A stretch of 64,000 nt of DNA from Zerene cesonia. Taxonomy: Eukaryota; Arthropoda; Insecta; Lepidoptera; Pieridae. The DNA lies in NCBI RefSeq assembly GCF_012273895.1, contig NW_024045133.1:1798001-1862000 (forward strand), written 5' to 3'. The notes below the pieces were generated by a model, which was given only the letters and a program-made list of their open reading frames with translations, was not told the origin of the DNA and did not search any database. Below are positions 35,913-50,600 of the stretch, one piece after another. Position 1 is the first letter of the stretch. Each line of letters starts with the position of its first letter. Both the position numbers and the translations under genes were made by a program.

Positions 35913-37912
35913 TATTAGAGTATTAGTGCTTAAAATGCTGTTTTGATATGAGATTCGACTGTATAATAACTAACAATGCATTTCTGTGTTGTTTATTGTG
36001 ACATAGATGTCGTTGATTACAGGTTATGTGTCAAAACTCAAAAGTTTGTTATCTGTCAAAAACTAATGTTCGTTCTGAAATTTTCTCTTGCTTAATATTT
36101 TATTAAAACGAAGACTTTTTATGTAATTTTTTATGAGGTTTATGTGAACGTTTGATATAATTAAGGATATAATGTATATATGGTTTGTAAACACAAAGAA
36201 CGTTACATAAACATGTAACGATCTGTTTTCAGTCTTCTAATGGTTTCAAATTAAATAAATCCAACATTTTGAAAAAACATGAATTTTTACATCTATTATA
36301 GACTTCATATATTTATATAATTCAGATCTAGAGACAGAGAAGCTATAGCCTCTCAATATATACAAAATTGTCGAAGTCCTATTAATAATACCTACTAATT
36401 ACTAAGCTTAAAAATTAATTAATTTGTATGTGGTAGTCGAGCATGCTTCGACACGAATATGGGCTAGCTCGCACCGGGGAAGTACCATACCCTCACAGAA
36501 GACCGGCGTGAAATAGCATTCTGCTGTGTTTGGGGGAACCGGAGGCCCATATCCTTTTCCTTACCATTCCCAGTCCTTTTCTTTATTCTTCTCGCTAATC
36601 CTTTCTTAATCCCTTCCCGATTTGAAGTCGGCAGTCCATTTGTAGAGGCGGTAGGTCTGCAATGGACCTTATGCCTCTCCAAGTGTTCATATTGGCGGTG
36701 GTAGCGCTTACAGGCGTTCCACCAGCTCTATTGCCAATTGTAACACAAAAAAAAAAATGAAAATTATCTTGATAATCGTATTAATTTTATATAATAACAT
36801 ATGGATAGTTTTTATAACGATTTCTTCCGTCTCGAGGTCAGTCACTTGTATATAAAACTACTAGCTCATTGTCCTGCCCGCGTGCAATAATTCACACTAC
36901 AATTTAGACTATTTTCACACTATTCTATTTAGAAAGTTATTCATTAAGCTCTCCAAGTTTAATTAAAATGCCAGTATATGATTCGGACTAGACAAAGTAA
37001 TATAATGACAACGTAATCTTTTACTTAACTATAAAAGAAAACGTTTAAAAAACTTGGACCCGACTACGTAAAACTAAATTGCCTACAGAGGGTGTCTCAT
37101 TCGATTGTGTGTGACGTCACATAATATCCTATAACCAGCGGACAAAAAAGACGCGTCTAATGATACTTCATTACTTTATGATTAGTAGTTTAGAAATTAT
37201 GAAGGAACAGATGAACATACTCACATACATAAAAAAAATACCGGTAAAAATCATAACCCTCCTTTTTCCTTAGTCGGGTATAAACTAATATGAGTATGGA
37301 TTTCATAGCAAAAATTTTATGATAAGCAGTTTAATTTTTCGTATTGGGAAGGTGTTTTCATGTATGCTAATAAATGGTTATCGCTAGAGGTAGGTATCCA
37401 CGTAATATCAATTTTGTAACTTACTAAAATTGGAAGAGACATTCAAAGATAAGCTAATCAATAGATCATGCTCGCAAGACTGCATATCAATATAGGATGC
37501 GATTGCAATTTTCGAGGTTCCTATGTACGGTTGTGTTTCGGACAAGGATTATGTAGTGCAATTTTGAATAAATATATATAGCAAGTACTCAACACAGTTT
37601 AATTCCAATAATCCGAAAGTTATCAACATGTTATGGAGATTATAAGTCATTAAACAAGATATTTTTTTGTAATGTACATAAACAATGAAGAGACATAAAA
37701 AATAGTTTGGCTGGCACATTACATGCAACTTCGTGTTGACATATCCTTTGCCACAAAAACAACAACAAAACGGAACACGGTTCCTTTTGTCAATGTCAAA
37801 TCAAAATATAAGTGACACGTAATTTCACATAATTAAATTTGCTTTTTGTGACCTCCAAATGTGAAAATTCACGTTAAATTTTACATGTACCGATCATTTA
37901 TACCGCGGCAAT
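35913..37912. other. Divergent intergenic region between DDX41 and the next gene
   Basis: About 2 kb separates the DDX41 start codon (minus) from the next start codon (plus). No shared core promoter motif was recognised. It contains a repeat at about 36440-36735 (CCGGAGGCCCATATCCTTTT to CACCAGCTCTATTGCC) related to 45372-45560, 42240-42410, 42660-42835 and, inverted, 51545-51765; it resembles a retroelement 3' end. Confidence 0.6.
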
Positions 37913-38066
37913 ATGTCCGATAAAGGTTTTGGTGATCATATAAACAGGGGTGTTGTGAAAAATCCATTATTGTCTAGTGCTGTAACAGGGCTTTCTATCG
38001 AAGATTTGACGCACAACACGGTGTTGATTCCCGCGGTACCGAGTCAAGAACTGATCACAAGACAAG
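37913..38066 (+). CDS. First coding exon of an unidentified gene
   Basis: An ATG at 37913 in a fair context opens a frame that begins MSDKGFGDHINRGVVKNPLL and runs 51 codons plus one base to a consensus donor GTAAGT at 38067. It lacks repeats and looks like real coding sequence, but I do not recognise it. The product would be cytosolic or membrane-inserted later; no signal peptide is visible. No continuation was found before 41640, so the rest may be weakly recognisable exons nearby or lie beyond the window. An acceptor at 38338 (TTTCTGTATAG) would give an open frame of 32 codons to 38434. Confidence 0.5.
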
Positions 38067-38317
38067 GTAAGTGCTATTTTAATCACGGAATAGTGTAAAA
38101 ACGTGCTAAATAGTTGACCTTCGCGAGAAAGTGTCTTCACACGGGGGCATGATTATTTGACCAAATAACTGTCAGTTGATCTGCTTATTTGCTCGTAATA
38201 TGGTGCAAAACGTGTTTTTAATAATAACATCCAGTTGATTCGCGTATTTTCTTGTGTATAAGTGTTTTTATTGAACTTTACTTTAGAATACGTCTATAAA
38301 TCTTTATACTACAAAAC

Positions 38318-38434
38318 ATGCCATCATTTCTGTATAGAAACCAGCAAAATCCGTTTGCTTACGAATTCGATACAAAATTTGAGAGGATTAATCACCCTGG
38401 GTACGCCCGTGTTAAGAGATTTATCAGGAAGAGA
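38318..38434 (+). CDS. Second possible 5' coding exon, unidentified gene
   Basis: An ATG at 38318 starts 39 codons, MPSFLYRNQQNPFAYEFDTK onward to a basic end (RVKRFIRKR), finishing in phase 0 at a consensus GTAAGT at 38435. The preceding exon (37913-38066) ends in phase 1, so the two cannot be alternative first exons joined to one acceptor in the same frame. Either they belong to different products, or the second region is read from an acceptor at 38338 in another frame, which is also open. Amino acid composition favours the ATG frame. Function unknown. Confidence 0.4.
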
Positions 38435-41400
38435 GTAAGTCTTCTTTATTAAATGTAACTTACAGTTTAACTTAATTTCTTTTATCTATGGGAGTAGGTA
38501 TTACATAATCTTTATGAATAAAAATAAATTGCCAAATGTGTTGGTTGCTTCTATGCTTTAAACCTGAGCAGGGTTTAAAGCATACTTGACCAATTTCTCT
38601 AAATTTTTTATACATTTTTGTTAAGGCATAAAGAAGGTTCTTATATAGAGAAAAAACAACTATGGATGAATCCGGGGCAGACCAATAGCCATAATTAATT
38701 TATTTATATTAGCTAGCACATGACTAAAATTGGCAACTGTAAATTATAAAGTAATTGATTTGGGCAATCGGTAGACTAATATTAGATGTATATATTAAGT
38801 TTAATATATTGAAAATAATTTACATCATGGATTTGATATTATACTGAAGTATACTTGATAATGATTTTATATCTTTTGACAATTACAATATTTTATTATT
38901 ACAATCCAGTTCTGTGCAATAGAAAATTAGCAACGACATGATATTTTAATGTAAATCAATTAAAAAATTATTATTCCTGTGCGTAACAATACCGATGTTA
39001 TAAAGCTGAAGAGTTTGTTTGTTTGAAAGCTCTAATCTCAGGAACTACTGGCCCAATTTGAAAAATCTTTCAGTGTTACATTGCCCATTTGTTGAGGAAG
39101 GCTATAGGCTATAATTATTCATGCCTTCATCATAGTGGCAATCTGCATGCCAAATTTCGGCCCGATGGGCTCAGTAGTTTCAGCTATGCATTGATAGATC
39201 TGTCAGTTACCTTTAGGTTTTATATATATTACTAGCATTTGCCCGTGGCTTTGCACACACTAATTTGTAGCGGTTATATAGATGCTATCTCTTCTATCTC
39301 TTGAACCACTCTATCTTATAAAAAAGACCCCATTAAAATCCATTGCATAATTTTAAAGATTTAAACATACATAGGGACATAGGACACAGGATGAGTCTTT
39401 GTTTAATACGATGTAGTGATGTTGAAGATGGATATGAAGTTAGCTGTACAAACGAGAGTGAACTGAGTTGATTTAAATATGTTATGGAATAAATATTGAA
39501 GAATTGGTCTACAGTGACAGGTCTAAGTTGTTACTTTTTTGGACACTTTTCATTATGGGATATTGCAATCCTACTCTTCTCCATATTGTAGCACTAGCTG
39601 CGTCCCGCGGTTTCACCCGCGTAAGTCCGTATCCCGAAGGAATATCGGGATAAAAAGTTGCCTATATGTTATTCCAGTTGTCCAGCTATCTACATACCAA
39701 TTTTCATTGCAATTGCTTCAGTAGTTTTTGCTGTAAGAGTAACAAACACACACAAATTCTTATAAACTTTTGCATTTATAATTAATAAAAGTAGGATCTA
39801 CTGATAGAAAGTCAAATAGACAGATGAAATATATTAACAACTCACCATGCAGCTTCGTTAATAAATAAGAAAAAAACTCCAAATAATAAATATTCAGTTT
39901 GATTTTTATCGGAATCAAATTAAACAACCATGTATGTATCACAATTTATTTCGTAAGTACGTTAAAAAAAATTAAAACTATTTATGGCTGGTATACCTCT
40001 ATGCCTATATTAAATTAACAATATTTCATTAATAATTACCCGTATTAGTACTTAAAAAAATCTGAAATATAATTTAATAATACACATACATAAATTTTCC
40101 ATGGAAAAATACTTTTTAGTACATTTATTAATATGTAAAAGTGATGAACTGCTTGTTTAAAAAAAAATGATTATACTTAATTGTATAATACAAGAAAAGT
40201 TAAAGTTACTTAAGTTAGTAACTTAAGAACTTTGCTTGAAAAAAATTATTTACTTGTTTCTCCTTGCTTCTTTATAAATAAAGCGGTTCAAGGTCTGAGG
40301 ACCTTTAAAATAATGATAAGAGATAGAAGTGCTTTAGAAAAATGCTTCACTTTTTTATTCACAAATAGGTACAAGGTCCCAAATTAAACTTTGCTTATAA
40401 AATTGTTTTGATTAAATTCTCGCATAAAACTTACGATATAAGGTAACATCCATACAATAATATTGCTTTTTATTTTTTTTGTTTCTAAATCTAGCTAACT
40501 TAAACATAAACTAAATGTGACATGTTTGCACCATTTTAAACAAGATTGTCATTTGTCACTGCTTACCGACGTTCCCGCCATTTTTTGACATTCGAAATAT
40601 GTATTTGCTTTTTTTTTGCGGCTTACAATGTGAAATAAAATAGATATTAAACCTTTTTTAAAGAGTTATAGACATGTACAGTGTACAGTTAAGAAAACCT
40701 AATAATATAAATCTTAAGAGTTTGTTTGTTGGAACGCCCTAATCTGAGGAAATGTTGGACTTATTTCAAAAATTCTTTCACCGATGGATTTGTACGTAAT
40801 ACCTGGGTGCTATAGGCTAATACATACCATGAGTAACGCCAGGGCGGATCGCTAGTTCAATATAAAAAACCCAAGTTTAATGACGGAAACACTGCAGTTA
40901 GTAATATCAATAAAATGAAATTAGTTTTAATTAATACCATATGTGTTACACACATTTAAATATTTAAAGTTAGTTTTTGCTTAAAACAAATAATAATATT
41001 ATTTATGAAACATACTGTGGATAGATCAGTTACATTATTTTTGTGTGATGAATATAAATAATTTATAATTAATTTAATTTTAAATTTATTTGTATTTGTG
41101 TCTTGAAACAGTCAATATCTTCACTAATATTATAAAGAGAAAAACATTAGTGTTTTTATATGCGTGTTTGTAATGTTTTCACACAAGAACTACTGGACCA
41201 ATTTCGAAAATTCTTACATCATAAGAAAGCTTAATCTTTCCTGCGTGATATAGGTTATATGTTATGTACTACGGACGAAGCCGGAGCGATCTGCTAGTTT
41301 AAATATAACGTGACAATAAACGGTTCTTGAAAATTATAACATCATAAATATAACATTTTATTAGTTTGGGTCAATCAGAGTAATTGTGAACAGGCGTAAT

Positions 41401-41641
41401 TAGGTAAATATGTTAATCATTGTTATTCTGTGATTGCAAAACATAAAAAAAAAACTTCAATCTAATAAATTTTCATAGATAACTTATAAAAAAAAAGTTA
41501 AGTTTTTTTTAACACAGTTAAAAGTTTGAGTTTACTAACCTATTTTAAGTTTACTCCCCTTTACAATTACCCAGATTGACTGTGTTACTTACGCTAAATT
41601 AAAATATAAATAAAAAAATAATAAAAAATAAAATATACACT
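38435..41641. other. AT-rich stretch without recognised exons
   Basis: It holds Helitron-like copies (about 38998-39225, 39235-39420, 39594-39796, 40700-40855, 41120-41300) and otherwise low-complexity AT sequence. It may be intron of the gene beginning at 37913 and 3' flank of the convergent gene ending at 41642. Confidence 0.5.
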
Positions 41642-44600
41642 TTAGTTAACATTCCTAGACGTATACGTTGGTAATTCTCTGACTTCCTTTCTCCGTTTCA
41701 CGCACCAATAAATTAGGAAAATGATAAGCACTAAGATACCTATAAAAAGTATTATGCCGAGAGCAATGGCGGCTATCGCTGATGGTGGGAAATAATCTGA
41801 AAAAAAAGTTATATAAATAATTATTTTTCATAAAATTGTCAGATCTTTACAAAGTTTAAATCGGACCACGCGGGAGCTTTTAAATAAAAAAAAAGCATCG
41901 TTTTGAGGTAGGAAATACAATAAAAAAACACTACAGGAGAAATGAGATTCTCCTCGTTTTTGAAGTCGGTCGAAATGAAATATATACATATATGTCATGA
42001 GTTTTAACTTTAACATTTGTTAATGATTAAAATTATCTGTAATATTCTTACATTCATGAAATGGAATGAAAATTTTTTATTGCATACGAAAACAAAAAAT
42101 ATACAGTGTGTACGTGTGCGTGTGAATATGTTGCGTGTATGAGTTTGCGCATGTGTGCGTGCGCACACACATACGTGTTAATGCTTATGCGTTCACATGT
42201 GTGTGCGCGTTATATGTCTATGTGTCAATAACGTGTCCAACGCCCGTATCCTTTTTTTATCCTTATCTTTATCCCCTTCATCAATCCTTTGTTTATAACC
42301 TCTCCAGTAAAGCTGGAAATCCAATTGCCAGCAGCCTCTGCAAATGTTTTTGGGCGGTGCTGGTCGCTGGACCATCAGTAGAGATCCACCAGCACCTTCG
42401 CCAACGGTCACGTAACAAGTGAAGTATCATAACTCACTAGATATATCGACGATGTAGCTGTTCGTGTTGCCGAATGCGTCGACCGCGTTGACGACGACGC
42501 GCGGCGAGCAGCACGTCGCGCGATATGTGGCCGTGACGTCATCGCGCGAGCCCGATATGAAGTTGCTGTCGTAGATCACGCCCTGCGGCGATGACGTCAG
42601 CCGCAATAGACCTGCGAGGGGGGGTGGGGGGTTGATCAGAAAGAGAGGATTATATCACAGCTAATATAACACGAAGGCCTATTTCCATCTCCTCGCCCTT
42701 CCCTGTCCATTCCTTCTTTCCGGTCATCAATCCTTCCCTTGTCTCTTATAAGCGGGCAGCGCATTCTCAGGGTCTCTGCGAATGTTCATGGGCGGTGGTG
42801 ATCGTTTACCATCAGGCGAACCACTAGCTCAGTTCCCGCTATGACATTAAAATATATATATATATATATATATATCTGAAATTACATGTCCTATCCTACT
42901 AATATTGTAAACGCGAAAGTTTGTAAGCATGGATGGATGGATAGATGTTTTTTACTCTTTGACGCGAAAACAGCTTATCGTATCCGTGTGTAATTCGGTA
43001 CTGAGATAGATTATAGCCTAGATCGGCACATAGGCTAGTTATTACTTATTACCCGGGTAAAGCGCGAGCGTCGCCGCGGATTATAAGGCTTTATAGATTT
43101 TATCTTCGTTTCGACTTGCGACACCAGGATATGGACTTCCTTGTTATTCACATATTTCGATAATGTAGAATAATCGAAGATATATCAGTGTTGATATGCG
43201 TTGTGTCATCGGTGGTTACGTTATCCGTATCAGAACATCCATCCACTGTGCGTAACGTGACGATGCATTAAAATTGTTTTTTTTTATAATGGACTAGCGG
43301 GCCGTCCCGGCTTCGGCCGTGGTACATATATAGCCTATAGCCTTCCCCAATAAATGGGCTGTCTAATCTATACATATAATAAATCTGTAGAAAAGTCATT
43401 TTTGTACATTGAAAAAATTGAAAAAAAAAAAATAGTCAGTGTGTGAAAAGTAAACTAACAGAACCCATTTCCATCATTTTTGAAATTTTTGTCTGTTTGT
43501 TTGTGCGCACATCACGTAAAATCTATGAATTAAATGCAGACAATGTTTATATACAAAAATTATACGTAACTTGAGGTATAACTTAGTTTTTCACAAGATA
43601 TGATTAATTTGATATTCCTACGGCATATGGACTTACGGGTGAAACCGCGGGGCGCAGCTAGTACTGAAATAATTTTTCAAATCGGACCAGCACTTTTTGC
43701 GATTAGTGCGTTCAAACAATCAAACAAACTCTTCAGCTTTATGATATTAGTATAGATGAGCAAGCAATGGGGCGGATGCGTCACCTTGATATTATGTGGT
43801 CATCACCGCCCGTTACCTTGTTGGTGCTGTGCTGCAGCTTCTTTAGCTCGAATATTCATTCGTTCTATTGATCTTTCTAGAAGGGCTTATGTCTTTTCGT
43901 ATAACAGTCGTGTAGTGGAGTGGACGAGAGGTGTTAGAGTGGGACGGTTGATTGTTATTTTTTTGTGGGATTTTCGATGTTAGTCCGAAGAGTGTGGATG
44001 CGAAGAGGGACGCTTAAATTTCGACCTTAGGCCGATAGAGATAAGATTCTAGTTGCATCGTTCCTTACCTCCTTCAGAATCGCGCGCTATGATGGTAGCA
44101 GACCACACGTGTTCATTGCAATCGCTGCCCTGTTTTAGCAAACAGGAGCCCTGAAAGTATGGGAAAATATATATCCTTCCTATTAATATTATAAGTGTTA
44201 TAGGATGTGTGTGTGTGTGTGTTTAATGCTCTTTCACGCAAAAACTGCTGAACCGATTGCAATGAAATTTGGTACGTAGACAGCTGGACAACTGGAATAA
44301 CATATAGGCAACTTATTATCCCGATATTTCTACGGGATACGGAATTACGCGTGTGAAACCGCGGGGCGCAGCTAGTATTATAATAAGTATGGGGTTATGG
44401 TTATTATACGTATTACATATGATAAGTACGGGAAATCTCAATATTTCTACCCGACTGCGCGAGAAGGAGAGTCATGTTTTTGTGTGTCTATACATTTCTA
44501 TGGTACGCGATTAGATGTAGGCTGTCAAATTGGAGTATCTGTTTGTAATACATGTATATATAATTTAATAAACAAACGCTACATTCACCAAAATAGCATT

Positions 44601-47600
44601 TTTTTTTTGCAATTTTGTCTGTCTGTTCCGGCTAATAACTGGAACGGGTGAACCGATTTTGACGGGACTTCCATTGGCAGATGGCCAGCTGTCGTAATGC
44701 GGAATAACTTAATTTTGTCAACAATATTCTCATAGGAACAATGTGATACAAAGGAAAAGTTCTCTCATACACCTTTATAGAGGCGAAAGCGCGGGACGCA
44801 GCTAGCACCGGGCTAGTTTTTACCTGGAAATTATGGCGGATGCTCGGTGGCGAAGCGTCGTTTATACTCTGGCCCTGATTCAGGACATAGACGTAGGCCG
44901 AAATGGAGACCGCTTCGTTACCTGGTTTTTGCGATATATTTATTTATTTAGATAGCTCAATACATAAAAATTGTAGTTGTATATCTGCACATGTGGATAA
45001 CATCACCACTGCTTGAAACGGTGAAGGAAAATATCGTGAGGAAACCGGCATGTCCGAGAGTCAAAAGTTCGACGACATGTGACATTTGCCAACCGGCACT
45101 TGGCCAGCGTGCTGGATTATGGCATGGCCTGGACCCTCTTAGGAGGCGTGTGTCCCAGCTGTGGGAACATGTATGGGCTGATGATGATGATGATATATGT
45201 CAAACTATTCAAACGATTGTAATAGAATTTGCACACCATGCGCAGTTTGATCCAACTTAAAAGATAGGATAGAACATGATTGATATTTATATTATTTCAT
45301 TTACGACAAATGACTACCCGGACCGAGCCGGGTCGTGCGGCTAGTTGATTTATATATGTTCCAGTTAAAGTACTGTGGGAGCCGGAGGCCCATATAGTTT
45401 TCCTTACGCTTCCTTATCCTTTCTTAAATCCTTTCCAAATGAAAGTCGGCAATCCATTTGTAGAGGCGTAAGGTCTGCAATCGAGCTTACGCCTCTCCAA
45501 ATGTTCACGGGCGGTGGTAGCGCTTACCATCAGGCGACCCACCAGCTCCATTGCCGACGATGGTAAAGTTAGGAAACATTTTCCCTGAATAGAGCTAGTT
45601 GCCAGTTAATAGTTTTTTTCCCATATAAATTTGGTTCAGTTCGGACAATTGTTTTTTGTAATAAATAATTTATGATGCCCCGTATATGATAAAAAGAAAA
45701 TCGTCTATAGTTGAGCACCTGTGTTTTTTCCATCATATTATCATTGTCTGTACTAATATTTTTTGTGTGTTTGTAACGTTCTCAAGTAAAACCACTGGAC
45801 CGATATCAACTTGTAATTTTCTTACTCATTGTAAGTTATAGTTAGGAAAGTTTTGGTGATGATGATGATGATGAAGATGATGATGATGATGATACTTACC
45901 ATAAGCTGTGAAGGTAATGAGGTCCCTCGCTCCCGGTTGTGCAGTGGCTGATATCAGCAGACTCACAATGACAGTCACGGTTTGCCCCGAAGCAACGGTT
46001 TGTCTGCGTAAACAATTTTATCAAAATCGCTTTAGCCGTTTGCGCGTAACCGTTTGTTGTAATGTACTGAATATGTATGAATATGTGTTAAAAGTCCTAT
46101 TTATATTATAAATGCGAAAGTTTCTAAGGATGTGTGTGTGTTTGTTGCTCTTTCACGCAAAAACTACTGAACCGATTGCAATGAAATTTTGTACGTAGAT
46201 AGCTGGACAACTGGAATAACATATAGGCAACTTTTTATCCCGATATTCCTACGGGATACGGACTTACGCGAGTGAAACCGCTGGGCGCAGCTAGTTAATA
46301 TAATATAAAGAAAACGTTCAATTAAGTGCAGTAATTGTTTAGACAGAGTGACAGAGATGGAAATTAGAGAGTGAAAATAAAAAAAGTAATAAAAATGAAT
46401 GTTAGATGGCGGGACGAGCTAGATACTTATTGCAAAGATTGACTCAGAATTTCTCTCAATAGGGAGATGTGGACTGAGGGAAGGAGGCCTTTCCCAGCAG
46501 TGGGACAGACATGGCTGAACAAAAAAAAAATAAATAAATAAAAAATAAATATGAAGGTCACTCACGAACTCGGTTCGATTCCAGTCAGAAATCGTAGCTC
46601 GCCAACGGCACCGAAGTTGAATCTCACGCTCTGCTCTCTGTAGTTAGTCACTTCGAAGTATAACTGAAATATGATTGGTTATAATTGCAATTACAATTGG
46701 ATAGTTTGTTATTGCAATTATAATTGGATAGATTATTATATATGCAATGATTATACTTGAATAGCTTGGTTTTTGCAATTGTTAATTGCAATTACATTTA
46801 TTTATTTATTTAAACACTTTATTGTTTATCATTCAATTAATGTCTATCCAATTATAGTTGGATAGGCATTAATTGCAATTATACTTGAATAGATTGGTTT
46901 CTCCAATTATACTTGGGTAGTAATTGCAATTATACTTGGGTTTTGCACGCGGCTTCGCACCCGTTAAATTCGTAGTAGTTTTATAGATATTAGTAACATA
47001 TAAATCTTCTTAAACGGCTGAAACGACGATAAATCTTCATGTTGAAAAAATCCGTTGCGTAGTTTTAAAGATTTAAGCATACAAAGAAACAGATAGAGAA
47101 AGCGACTTTGTTTTATACTACGTAATGATAGCTCATTCTAACTATCAAAGAAACTCAGTGCGCTATAATCGACTTGATTTAGGCGGGAATTTACGTGCGG
47201 GGTGACAACCGTTCAAACGAGGGGGAGGGGGTACGGGGGGAGGTCGTGTATAGGAAATCATGTTCATTTGTTTATGGGTAGGGGTAGGGCGTGAATAGGT
47301 AATCATATTATTTTGTATATTGGCCTCACCTGTAGTCTTACACCCGGCGCGCCGTACAGTCTGGTGCTGAGACCGATCTGCACTGCAGTCAGAACCGATC
47401 CACTCTGGTTCACGACCTGCGAATGAAATTTCATTATACATTTACACTTGTCGAGTCATGCGATGTAGGAAATTTGCGAAGGAGTTGTGGAATAAATTAT
47501 GGCTAGAAATTGTTATCTTAGTAACAAACTATTATATTGCAATTTTTTGAAAGAAGAAAGAGAGAAATAAGAGAGGATTTTTAGAGTTGGAAGATAAGAA

Positions 47601-50600
47601 TACGATTAATTTAGGTTTGTGTGTAATTAAATCTATTGTAAAATAAAAGAGAAATAAAAGAAGATTGAATGAATGAATGAATGAATAAATGAATGAAAGA
47701 AAAAATGAATGAATAAATGAAAGAAAGAATGAATGAATAAATGAATGAAAGAATGAATGAATGAATAAATGAAAGAATGAATGGATGAATAAATGAATGA
47801 AAGAATGAATGAATGAATAAATGAAAGAATGAATAAATGAATGAAAGAATGAATGGATGAATAAATGAATGAAAGAATGATTGAATGAATAAATGAATGA
47901 AAGAATGAATGAATGAATAAATGAATGAATGAAAGAATGAATGAATGAATGAATGAATAAATGAATGAATTCTCACCTGTGACGTGGCTCGCCCGAACGG
48001 CAGAACATTGCTATCGTTATACTCGAGCCGGTTGAACAGTTCGGAATTAAGGTTTTCAACAATTTCCAAGTCATTTGGCGATTCCGGGAACACGATGGAC
48101 GCGGACCTGCCCATCCTAACTTCTGTGTGCTTCTGGATCTGTCTGGATAGTCTCGTGAACGGTTCGCCTGGAAGCAGGGTGGAGTAGATAGAGAGAAGAA
48201 GAAGGAGTAAAAAAGGGTGGCATGTTAAACAGACATGATGGACCTTTAGAGGCGTTGTTGTGAAGGGTGAAGGAAAACTTGGAAAAATGATTCATTGTAT
48301 ACAAATTCATAGAATTTGGCCGGTATGTTGATATGTCAATCAGGCATTATGTCACTTTCTATATATTACTAGTTGCTTGCGCCGTCTCCGCCCGGGTCAA
48401 CGGACAGTCACGAAGAGCTTTTTATTTATTTATTGACTAGCTTTCGCCCGTGGCTTCGCACGCGTTAAATACGAAGCAGTTTAATAGATGATATCATACA
48501 TAGAAATCTTGAATCACTTTATCTATTCAAGAAACCCCATCAAAATTGTCTGTAGTTTTAAAGATCTAAGCATAGATACATACACAGGGTTTATTCAATT
48601 AGACGTACTATATACTTATAGAAGCACTTTTGAATCGTCATAACATAGTTTAAACATTCACCACCGTTTCGGAAGGCAGTTTCTACAGAGAAGGGCCGGC
48701 AAAAAACTCTGTAGTTGCTCTCTTAAAATAATGTCAATGTTACATTTTAATTCTACATAATATGTAACATGTAAATAACAATGATGCCAAAGAACTGTCC
48801 TGTGGTTATTAAGCGACAACATTCCATAAATTTTCTTCTTCCATATATTCATTAACGCTATCTGAACTCATACATTTTCAATATGGTTTCTGAATTTGAA
48901 TTAAACGTTTAATTAGATTCTCCTTTCCCCAACGACGGGCTCGAAGGACCTACCTTTAATATCTCGTCCGAATATTTTCACGTATACACTGGAACTGGCT
49001 ACGTTGGGCATCTGCAGCTCGGCCTGGATGTCAGCGTTGGCGCTGGATTCGTCTATATCAGATGTTGGCTGGTAGCTGTTGAGTGGTTTGAGAGGTTTTT
49101 ATATAGGCGGATAGAAACTCGTCGAATGCAAATTACGAAGAATAATGGAAATGGCGAATACGCGATTTTCGTATTTAAAAAGTTGCGTAATGAATGTCGA
49201 ACGGAATGTGGGGTGTTATAAATTTAACGGATGATCCCATTTGGTGAAGGTTTTTCGTTTGTAAAGTTTCATATTTAGATATGGTTGATTTTGGTTTATG
49301 CCTTCGGGATCGGTTGCAATAAGATGTGAAATATATTTATTTATTTAAAGAAAGGCTTACCAACTAGATACATAATTTCTTGTTAAAACTATTAAAATGT
49401 ACATAAACAAATTAGTACTTATGTATCTAAATTACAGGTAGGCACAGCTTTACCAGCATTTAAAATATGAAATGATTAAAAGGCAAGCTAAGTTGTGGAA
49501 TTGTGCTAACCATCTAGATTCGTATTTCTAGCCTTAAATATAGTTAAACTAGACGCTCTTCCCGGCTCTGCTCGGATATCAAGATTCCTGTTTGATCCCT
49601 AGGGAGCATTTAATCGGAATAAAAAGTATCCTATCACCCAAGTCAGCTCATACCCTGTCCGTATACCAACTTTCATTAAAATCCGATCAGTAGTTTCAAC
49701 GTGATTGACGGACAAACATCCAAACAAACTAACTATGTGATGGTGTGATTCTATCTTTAGGAATAGTGGTTACTTGTACTACCATGACTGCAACTCACTT
49801 AAATGGTAATTTGGCAAGTTCTGAGCCATATTCGTCCACTAGAATCGTGTCGCGCACGCTCGCCACCGGTCCATATATCTTCATTTGCAGCATATCTGAA
49901 AGAACATATACATTTAATTTTTAGTTTTATAGCATTGAAATGCTTTTTTTTTTATAAATGAGAAATTTTGAAAAAATAGAAAAAATTTGATCACGAGGCA
50001 GGATTCGAACCTGCGTATCTTGCCTAACCGTAGCAACGCCTAGCCTCTCGGCCACCCGTGATCCCGCCGCAGTAATCGAATTTCTTCTACTCTTTCGGTT
50101 TCATGTGCCTTTCAAAAAATTTCTCATATACTATATTACTTTTAATAAGAAGTATGCAACGATTATACTCCGAGATTGGAAATGTTAGGACTGTGTTATG
50201 ACGTTTGAAAAGTGCTTCTATGAGAAGTCCAATTGAATAAATAAATGTTTCTGTTTGAATGAAGGAGGTTTTATATTAGACTGTTTTTTTTTTGTTTTTT
50301 TTACTCGATAACTCCGTGGCTTTTCAACCGTATGGCGTGATTATTTTTGTGTTCGATAGGGAATGGTTTTGTATTACGTCCTATTTTAGAATCTAGAGTG
50401 GTACCTCCCTCCCCCATATTTACGGGACTATTTTGGTATGAAACATTTTGTAAGATTGGACACTGGTAAGAAAGGATAAAAGATAATTTGGGAACTAAAC
50501 GTTTTTCGTGAAAACGTTTGAAGACATTATTTGGCGCTAAAAACCGCCATTACGTGTAATAAATATGTAGCCATTGTCACTCACAATATCGACGGATACG

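Noticed and set aside
41642..41796. Integrin alpha subunit tail
   Set aside because: There is a single membrane span with a short cytoplasmic tail, but the conserved GFFKR-type motif is absent and the extracellular part has a VWA-like end rather than FG-GAP repeats.
47611..48114. His/Ser/Phe/Ile-rich repeat protein frame on the minus strand
   Set aside because: Only its upstream third is the real exon (48167-47977); the rest translates the tetranucleotide array past a good splice donor.
49985..50060. Possible functional tRNA gene (minus strand)
   Set aside because: A and B boxes are good, but the anticodon arm pairs poorly, there is no terminator-like T run directly after it, and the same head recurs with a common tail at several loci, so it is a SINE.
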